64,000 nt of DNA, from the NCBI GenBank assembly GCA_032622095.1, contig CP136069.1, positions 46,848,194 through 46,912,193 of the forward strand. Reading direction: 5' to 3'. Each line of letters begins with the position of its first letter. Within the stretch, counting starts at the first letter, position 1. Of this stretch, positions 62,601 through 64,000 are shown in pieces. The translations under genes and the position numbers were made by a program. Under the pieces are notes generated by a model. The model saw only the letters and a list, made by a program, of their open reading frames with translations. It did not search any database and was not told the origin of the DNA. The stretch comes from Siphonodentalium dalli (taxonomy: Eukaryota; Mollusca; Scaphopoda; Gadilida; Siphonodentaliidae).

Positions 62601-62603
62601 TGA
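29286..62603 (+). CDS. Secreted PAN/Apple-like plus galectin-like protein, five exons (261 aa predicted)
   Basis: Exons are 29286-29603, 30763-30810, 53659-53747, 60752-60959 and 62481-62603. All introns are GT-AG and the phases (0, 0, 2, 0) keep one frame for 786 bp. Residues 1-24 form a hydrophobic signal peptide ending ALA. Residues 34-92 hold seven cysteines, including C55, C59, C63, C69 and C80, with the spacing and VVFYDTGVCSLL segment typical of PAN/Apple modules. Residues 107-122 are a linker. Residues ~126-261 follow a galectin domain: FPVLGGWVAGRVIRIKG start, DPFEIGKNFTVE, then IYADGVKIFDVPH and a terminal ELTFL strand. The usual galectin sugar contacts (H.N.R, W..E.R) are absent. 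Sequons occur at N50 and N208. Likely an extracellular carbohydrate- or pattern-recognition protein; ligand unknown. The start is the first ATG before the signal peptide. No cDNA seen, so extra exons in the 22.8-kb intron cannot be excluded. Confidence 0.75.
29756..29876. repeat. Small inverted repeat in intron 1
   Basis: CATTTGCAGAACTATTTTTT on the left is mirrored by AAAAAATAGTTCTACAAATG on the right, giving ~20-bp arms around a ~80-bp interior; possibly a very short MITE. Confidence 0.6.
30440..30526. repeat. Small inverted repeat in intron 1
   Basis: TTGGTATATTGTGAAGCTAA and the inverse of TTTAGCACACCATCATACCAA form an imperfect stem (shared TTGGTAT and GCTAAATTTA blocks) around ~25 bases. 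Could fold as a hairpin; no other copy seen in the window. Confidence 0.5.
30763..30810 (+). CDS. Lectin-like gene exon 2: 16-residue linker
   Basis: Lies between a good acceptor (CTGTCGTTACAG) and donor GTGAGT, is exactly 48 bp, and has phase 0 on both sides. It encodes a polar linker (VSGRPLDSTPRYMYET) without cysteine. Because it is phase-neutral it could be skipped without breaking the frame, so it is the least certain exon. Confidence 0.6.
31213..31442. mobile_element. Double-hairpin MITE family D, copy 1 (230 bp)
   Basis: Starts CCCTGTGCCAATGCATTC and ends with the exact inverse. Each end is itself a near-perfect 69-nt hairpin (31219-31287 and 31368-31436): GCCAATGCATTCTCTTATAT pairs with its inverse around a short CGACC.TAGGTCG centre. 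The whole element is thus an inverted repeat of two palindromes, around an A/T-rich interior of ~80 bp. No coding capacity. Other copies: 41480-41948 and 54616-54782. Confidence 0.85.
31740..31900. repeat. Imperfect ~94-bp tandem duplication
   Basis: AATTCGACAAAGTCAATGGA and AACTCGACGGAGTCAATCGA, both followed by AGCCA, recur ~94 bases apart with similar surroundings. On the minus strand this yields repeated MASID/LASID strings, but no stable coding frame. Confidence 0.5.
32651..32941 (+). pseudogene. LINE endonuclease, N-terminal part
   Basis: The frame contains LTSWNAQGF and ITICETWH, the first two catalytic blocks (N and E) of AP-type LINE endonucleases. A frameshift near 32940 moves the continuation (IIAVEFNGG...FISAYIPP) to another frame. 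Confidence 0.75.
33052..34680 (+). pseudogene. LINE endonuclease C-terminal half and RT N-terminal half
   Basis: 542 codons in one frame. GDFNART and the SDHSQLALH block finish the endonuclease. The RT begins around residue 370 with KPIYKKCDRSDPNNYRAIAL, ENQFGFRKNKST and AAFIDFRKAFDSIDRE, where the first catalytic aspartate of the RT is intact. A TGA ends the frame within the RT; the same frame resumes after it. Confidence 0.85.
34786..35103 (+). pseudogene. LINE reverse transcriptase, catalytic FADD block
   Basis: Same frame as the upstream segment but separated by stops at 34678 and ~34753. SPTLFNIFIDDI precedes LLFADDLILLS, the RT active-site box with both aspartates. A frameshift around 35035 transfers the reading to the next segment. 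Confidence 0.85.
35007..35714 (+). pseudogene. LINE reverse transcriptase thumb and C-terminal region
   Basis: Overlaps the previous segment in another frame. YTYLGIRF and LYGCEIWASDI are typical RT thumb and post-RT motifs. A further frameshift near 35620 moves the reading into the frame that ends at the inserted MITE (YREIMSDYRLE). Confidence 0.8.
35754..36295. mobile_element. 542-bp MITE with 9-bp TSD inserted in the LINE (Mutator-like?)
   Basis: GATTGGAGC occurs immediately before (35745-35753) and after (36296-36304) the element, and the LINE frame is continuous across the duplicated site. The ends are inverse: AGGGGGCGGT plus an A-run and GGCACGTATG on the left, mirrored by CATACGTGCC plus a T-run and ACCCCCCCCCT on the right. 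Nine-base TSDs are characteristic of Mutator-like elements; no transposase is present. The insertion post-dates the LINE. Confidence 0.85.
36298..36687 (+). pseudogene. LINE C-terminal segment with zinc-knuckle-like motif
   Basis: Continuation of the LINE after the inserted MITE: the reading ...DYRLE before the insertion joins EPYLAIVKN here once one target duplication is discounted. CRKCGLETETEEHFILKCPIY is the C..C....H....C motif common at the C-terminus of LINE ORF2 proteins. Confidence 0.8.
36802..36823 (+). repeat. (TTATC)n tail of the LINE
   Basis: Four TTATC units directly following AATAAA at 36796-36801; read as the 3' terminal microsatellite of the LINE. Confidence 0.8.
36925..40245. 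mobile_element. Foldback-like element with subrepeat-built inverted arms (~3.3 kb)
   Basis: The left arm (about 36925-37505) is mirrored by the right arm (about 39735-40245). Each arm consists of ~2.5-3 tandem subrepeats of ~165-173 bp. Left subrepeats carry CATATGACTGA.ATTATG (37064, 37229, 37402) and GGTTGCTAGACAACTA-like blocks; right subrepeats carry the inverse (CATAA.ATCAGTCAT at 40079 and 39910, TAGCAACCGTT). Outer ends match as well (GCGATAAAAGCATGA.ACTTGGCAC). Long inverted arms built of subrepeats are the hallmark of Drosophila Foldback elements. No transposase frame was recognised, and the target duplication is unresolved. Confidence 0.7.
37590..39230. repeat. Degenerate minisatellite-like interior (CATGGACCCAGGC... 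motif)
   Basis: Variants of CATGGACCCAGGCCCATATA, mixed with TATAGGTAGG-type strings, recur irregularly roughly every 45-55 bases across ~1.6 kb. It sits exactly between the inverted arms of the Foldback-like element. There is no coding frame beyond ~110 codons, and those seen are histidine/tyrosine-rich artefacts. Confidence 0.6.
41480..41948. mobile_element. Double-hairpin MITE family D, copy 2, with extra outer arms
   Basis: The core hairpins (from 41533 and ending at 41898) match copy 1. Here they are flanked by additional inverted arms of ~50 bp: ATATATGTGACCCGCCATAT on the left with its inverse on the right, continuing through CCAGTCGGA.GTCGGGATT. The interior holds ~130 bp not in copy 1. 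Either this is the fuller form of the family or one element is nested at the centre of another. Confidence 0.8.
41955..42540. repeat. CACA/TGTG-rich repeat with ~115-bp tandem duplication
   Basis: Short words TGTGTGG, CCACACA and ACACATATGTGT recur every ~20-40 bases over ~580 bp. The right part contains two tandem ~115-bp copies (GTTCACCGC at 42304 and 42419). The left end (GCACTCTTAAAACTACTGTG) resembles the inverse of the end of a related segment at 51470-51625, so it is a dispersed family. No protein-like frame. Confidence 0.65.
43614..44033 (+). pseudogene. L1-like ORF2, pre-RT region
   Basis: Residues such as RAKAQWYAEGEKNTKYFAYLE are the L1 ORF2 region between endonuclease and RT (R..W...GEK.TKYF..LE). 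TAA at 44031-44033 is the only break before the next segment, which is in the same frame and begins KNNKSPGIDGF. Confidence 0.85.
44034..45335 (+). pseudogene. L1-like ORF2 reverse transcriptase
   Basis: Contains SPGIDGFTAEFYKFF, RPITLLNVDYKLASAVIANR, QKGFMKGR, LQKGVRRGDPLSPYLF and SQYADDSVIW in the L1/Tx1 order. The first catalytic block reads LDHEKAFVSI, where a D is usual at the V position; the YADD box is intact. The open frame continues to TAA at 45335. Confidence 0.92.
45569..46408 (+). pseudogene. L1-like ORF2 C-terminal domain
   Basis: Two segments (45569-46039 and 46064-46408) in one frame, separated by a TGA at 46037. Together they carry the CPLC...ENETIEHLLVTC knuckle typical of L1 ORF2 C-termini. 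The frame is shifted relative to the RT segment. Confidence 0.8.
47575..47990. repeat. Dispersed repeat E, copy 1
   Basis: A block around GTGTCCACCTTCAAATGT...GTTGAACCA.ATT is shared with 56838-57000. A related TGAAATTTCCAA.TGTTG block recurs here (~47970) and near 49473. Non-coding. Confidence 0.5.
48461..48725. mobile_element. Element with C-/G-run inverted ends and internal ATTCCGTATT repeats
   Basis: Starts AGGAGGCCCCCACCCCCC and ends in runs of 18 and 11 G closing with GGCCTC, giving G/C-run terminal inverted repeats. The interior repeats GGTATTCCGTATTCCA-like words about eight times. The G-runs (~48684-48719) could form G-quadruplexes. No coding frame. Confidence 0.5.
48776..48868. repeat. 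Short TIR element F, copy 1 (93 bp)
   Basis: GCAGAATGAGGTGCC and the inverse of GGACTTCATTCTGC frame inner arms GGTGAATTTAG/CTAAATTCACC, so the whole can fold as a hairpin. A second copy is at 51124-51199. Confidence 0.6.
48869..50219. other. Intronic non-coding stretch
   Basis: No gene seen. 49209-49290 is similar to 50592-50680 (GTGGTGGAATATGATC..GTGCGTA). 49985-50090 matches 56440-56550 (CGAGTTTCTCGTA....ACTCGGG..T.TAATTAA.CT.CTTCCA). Both are dispersed repeats without coding capacity. Confidence 0.5.
50220..50610. repeat. Inverted repeat with ~135-bp arms
   Basis: The left arm (50220-50355) and right arm (50467-50610) are reverse complements with few differences, sharing GGGGAATATATTTCTTAGTT, TGTTCCTTA..ATA and TACTTCACTG blocks. 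The spacer is ~110 bp. Would fold as a long hairpin; possibly a MITE. Confidence 0.8.
50800..51080. repeat. Dispersed repeat G (GACGGACG-rich)
   Basis: Contains TTCCATGCTGGTTGACATCT and GGACGGACGCACACACCGACG; the same order of words (CATGGTGGTTGACGTCTGTG, GGACAGACGACGGACAAG) appears near 63810-63910. Also a tandem of ACCGAACTCAAA.AGT. I associate this type with mollusc intergenic repeats, from general experience only. Confidence 0.5.
51124..51199. repeat. Short TIR element F, copy 2 (76 bp)
   Basis: Begins GCAGAATGAGAT and ends ATCATTCTG, with AAATTCACCCTCCGGGGAC shared exactly with copy 1; its left inner arm is shorter than in copy 1. Confidence 0.6.
51470..51625. repeat. CACA/TGTG-rich repeat, second copy (inverted)
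   Basis: Repeating ACACATATGTGTG, GTGTGGATATTGGG and CCACACAGTC words ending TTTTTACAGTGCA; the inverse of this end resembles the left end of the 41955 copy. Confidence 0.6.
52204..53392. repeat. Large imperfect palindrome with two nested arm pairs
   Basis: Outer arms: 52204-52275 and 53322-53392 (GACGAGGCACTA...GTCAGTTTGATGC.AATTATAGAGA and inverse). Inner arms: 52286-52360 and 52912-52975 (ATTCCACCTCA and CCAAAATTATCAC.TTTGGCTC with inverse). The asymmetry between the inner and outer right arms (~350 bp) suggests a later insertion. No coding capacity, probably a MITE or a pair of them. Confidence 0.7.
53659..53747 (+). CDS. Lectin-like gene exon 3: start of the galectin-like domain
   Basis: The acceptor is ATTTTCAG, the donor GTAAAC. 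89 bp, entering in phase 0 and leaving two bases (GG) for exon 4. It encodes YTSFPVLGGWVAGRVIRIKG, matching the first two strands of galectins (P.P.GL.PG..I.I.G). The separation from exons 1-2 by 22.8 kb is caused largely by inserted elements. Confidence 0.75.
54616..54782. mobile_element. Double-hairpin MITE family D, copy 3 (167 bp)
   Basis: Two imperfect hairpins start GTGCCAATGCATTCTC and end with GAGAATGCACTGGCAC. The hairpin centres differ from copies 1 and 2 (TCTCAAATGGAGGC and GCTCCATATGGA replace CGACCATAGGTCG), so stems are conserved while loops diverge. Preceded by a (TA)n run. Confidence 0.8.
55130..55598. repeat. Dispersed repeat H, copy 2 (possible unoccupied target of the satellite)
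   Basis: Continuous through GACGAGTTTTGTAAATTCCG, the position where copy 1 begins immediately after the satellite. Downstream homology with 25251-25724 runs to GTAATACAAA. The ~60-codon open frame with NWGRVV is kept. Upstream bases (TCAGTCCAGACCTAATTTAC) match, inverted, the left flank of the satellite. Confidence 0.75.
56440..57117. repeat. Dispersed repeat fragments (pair of 49985-50090; repeat E copy 2)
   Basis: 56440-56550 matches 49985-50090. 56838-57000 matches repeat E at 47575 (GAGGCGTGGCTAGAGGG, GTGTCCACCTTGAAATGT, C-run, ATTGAACCA). Otherwise non-coding. Confidence 0.5.
57118..57334 (-). pseudogene. Possible coding remnant or terminal exon, minus strand, unrecognised
   Basis: A 72-codon minus-strand frame ends at TAG (57118) with a composition unlike the surrounding AT-rich junk: balanced charged residues (KKFLDRLKKLQQLAVRNNYV). 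It is preceded by a good acceptor (T-rich, CTATTAG at the 57335 boundary). Directly upstream on the minus strand, another frame reads DDYKFEFSTKL...DDHDIMSFNCDHQ before the T-tract. This could be a 3' exon of another gene, or a fragment with a frameshift in the T-run. I do not recognise the family. It would lie antisense in intron 3. Confidence 0.3.
58115..58615. mobile_element. MITE family A, copy 2 (501 bp)
   Basis: TTAAAGGTACGGTTGGCC at the left and GGTCAACCGTGCCTTTAA at the right are inverse with two differences. Interior matches copy 1 (AAAAACCGCCA.AAACAGAAA, CAGACTTTGT, ATAAACAGTATGTTATTG). Confidence 0.8.
60203..60647. mobile_element. Solo family-B TIR element, inverted relative to the satellite
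   Basis: 445 bp starting GGTTACACTGG and ending CCAGTGTAACC, matching the satellite's internal element along its whole length in reverse complement with scattered substitutions. The satellite spacer is absent on both sides. Flanking bases are TATA on the left and TTTA on the right, so a 4-bp TSD is at best decayed. It lies 104 bp upstream of exon 4. Confidence 0.9.
60752..60959 (+). CDS. Lectin-like gene exon 4: core of the galectin-like domain
   Basis: The acceptor is TTTTCAG, the donor GTAAGT. 208 bp beginning with the last base of a split glycine codon. It encodes FYFIVAGAG, DYALKLG and DPFEIGKNFTVEAHAD, which match galectin strands including the PF..G..F signature. The galectin H.NPR triad site reads K-G-S, and the conserved tryptophan motif is not preserved. 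Confidence 0.8.
61260..61342. repeat. Pyrimidine-rich microsatellite (TCTG/TCTC)n
   Basis: TCTGTCTGTC followed by CTCTCTCCCTCTCTCTC, an almost pure C/T tract on the + strand. Confidence 0.85.
61690..62215. repeat. ~150-bp degenerate tandem repeat (about 3.5 units)
   Basis: AAGTTTGGTGA.GA.CGGA.GAGGG.TGTGGC recurs near 61706, 61863 and 62153. GATCGATGGCT-type words and AAGATGCCTGC..CCATGTT words recur at matching intervals. Non-coding. Confidence 0.7.
62481..62603 (+). CDS. Lectin-like gene exon 5: end of the galectin-like domain, stop TGA
   Basis: The acceptor is GTTGTTGTAG, and 40 codons plus TGA follow in phase 0. It encodes IYADGVKIFDVPH (equivalent to F.V.VNG....F.HR in galectins), a hydrophobic strand NYFAIYDTGG and a final WELTFL strand. 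The protein ends where galectins normally end. Confidence 0.8.
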   Translation: MYADGVKIFDVPHDIVPFSKANYFAIYDTGGPTIWELTFL

Positions 62604-62786
62604 ACATCGGAGGAAACATACAAGCGAAGTGTAGAAGTGACTCAAGACTTCTACGAACATTGGAGGAAACATGCCAACGAAGTTAATCAAGAAACGAATG
62701 TTTCTCTGGAGTTTCGGAAAGAGCAACAACAGAGAGCGCACCGAAAGGCACGATTTCAAATAGTCTGAGGGAAAATATTTTTATAT
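62604..62786 (+). other. Presumed 3' UTR of the lectin-like gene
   Basis: Follows the TGA stop. An imperfect internal repeat (CGAACATTGGAGGAAACATGC.A.CGAAG) occurs at about 62602 and 62651. No AATAAA before the downstream MITE. Confidence 0.4.
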
Positions 62787-63286
62787 TTAAAGAAACCGGG
62801 GGCGTTCGTTACAGAAATATTCATATTTGTTCAAATCGCCATCAACAGAAGGAATATTAAAATATATATAATTTTTGTTCATATTGTAAACATAATCAAC
62901 GCGTAAATAGTATATTGTCGCCAAGACGTACGATGGTGTACGTAAACAAGAACCTGATCGTGTCACATAACACAGCGCAAGTCTATTGGTCAATCACACA
63001 AAAAATAAATATAAACGCTCTTTATGATTTCCATATCAGGAAAACAGCAACAAATAATGCTCTTTATGTTTACCATATCCGGATTTAAACAAAAAGCTAG
63101 GTTCTGTAACATTTTGTTTACATAACAAAGGAAAACATTTGGCAATAACATACTGTTTATGCCATATTTCTGATTGGTATATAAACAAAGTCTCTATATT
63201 TTACAATTCTTTCTGTTTATGGCGGTTTTTGACGGAGCTGAATATTTTAACAGCATGCCAAACGCGAACGCCGCCCGTACCTTTAA
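62787..63286. mobile_element. MITE family A, copy 3 (inverted, 500 bp)
   Basis: The inverse of copy 1, running from TTAAAGAAACCGGGGGCGTT to GCCGCCCGTACCTTTAA; CGTACGATGGTGTACGTAAA and CATCAACAGAAGGAATATTA are shared inverted with copy 1. Lies 183 bp after the lectin-like stop codon. Confidence 0.8.
63004..63009 (+). terminator. Candidate polyadenylation signal AATAAA inside MITE A
   Basis: The first AATAAA I see on the + strand after the stop at 62603. If used, the transcript of the lectin-like gene would end inside the transposon. Low confidence, since AT-rich DNA yields AATAAA often. Confidence 0.25.
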
Positions 63287-63499
63287 AACAGTCCAGCAGA
63301 GATCCATAATAATTACAGAACGCTTTTCGAGCTAATATATGTGCGGACTCTACTGCACTTTTCAATAATAACTAGAGGTGTGACTGTCCCAATGGAACTA
63401 ATGATACCCCCGTGTTTTTTGAAATACTAAGATGTTTCACATGTCAGTAAACATTTAGTTTAAATAATAAAATAACAGTTCCCATTGCAGCTGAACAAC

Positions 63500-63950
63500 C
63501 CTAACCTTAAACCTATTGACCGAAAAATGTAGGAATAAAAGCTCGTACAAAAGTATGCATGTTGCGTAAATGTTTTAAGTCGAAAAAGGGGGATAACTCT
63601 ACCAAAAAATAAAAAATGTCGGACAGACCTGATAATCACAGGTGCAGAGGTTCCCATGGTCCTAAATAACAGTGCCAATATCACAAAACATTGACCTAAG
63701 AATATAGGAATAAAAGCTCGGAAAATATTATGCATGTTGCTAAAAAGGGAGGATAACTCCACCACAAAAAAAATCAGACAGACGTCATAATTGCAGGTGC
63801 ACATGTTGCCATGGTGGTTGACGTCTGTGCCAAGTTTTATGAAAAATTATCGTAAAACGACTGAGAAAAACTCCGGACAAATTTGTGTCCACGGACAGAC
63901 GACGGACAAGCTGATTCCAGTATACCCCCACAACTTTGATGGGGGTGGGT
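63500..63950. repeat. ~175-bp tandem repeat, two units, with GGACAGACG tail
   Basis: AGGAATAAAAGCTCG at 63531 and 63706, followed in both by ATGCATGTTGC, a GGATAACTC.ACCA block, a (G)CAGACAGAC-like block and CAGGTGCA.A..TTCCCATGG-like words. The right unit continues into repeat G words and ends in GTATACCCCCACAACTTTGA. Confidence 0.65.
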
Positions 63951-64000
63951 ATAATTACATTATAGTCATATTCAATATCCAGTATATGGATTGAATAAAT

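Overview
This is eukaryotic, animal-type DNA: AT-rich, with long introns, canonical GT-AG splice sites, LINE retrotransposons and many short inverted-repeat elements. No bacterial gene, rRNA or tRNA gene was recognised. The repeat style suggests a marine invertebrate, most likely a mollusc, perhaps a bivalve. That is an inference from general resemblance, not a database match.

Layout. 1-3148 is non-coding and holds a 529-bp MITE (2054-2582). 3149-25250 is a 22.1-kb satellite of 16 near-identical 1345-1354-bp monomers. Each monomer is a ~442-450-bp element with terminal inverted repeats (TIRs, GGTTACACTGG...) plus a ~903-904-bp spacer, and the array starts and ends precisely on that element, giving 17 copies. 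The right end abuts a dispersed repeat (25251-25724) whose second copy lies at 55130-55598. 25725-29285 holds a 589-bp MITE, a reverse-transcriptase relic and otherwise nothing recognisable.

29286-62603 carries one five-exon gene on the + strand. All splice phases agree, giving a predicted 261-residue secreted protein: signal peptide, cysteine-rich PAN/Apple-like module, 16-residue linker and a C-terminal galectin-like domain without the usual sugar-contact residues. Exons occupy 786 bp of 33 kb. The introns are loaded with mobile DNA: a dead EN-RT LINE (32651-36823) interrupted by a 542-bp MITE with 9-bp target-site duplications (TSDs), a Foldback-like element (36925-40245), three copies of an element made of two perfect-looking hairpins, a 5'-truncated L1-like LINE with 16-bp TSDs (43532-46740), further large inverted repeats, and a solo inverted copy of the satellite's TIR element (60203-60647).

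Downstream of the stop codon lie another copy of the first MITE family (62787-63286) and a short tandem repeat. The only working host gene supported here is the secreted lectin-like gene. The most notable structure is the satellite, which appears to have been built from a transposon-bounded unit whose solo relative and possible unoccupied target both lie in the same window.
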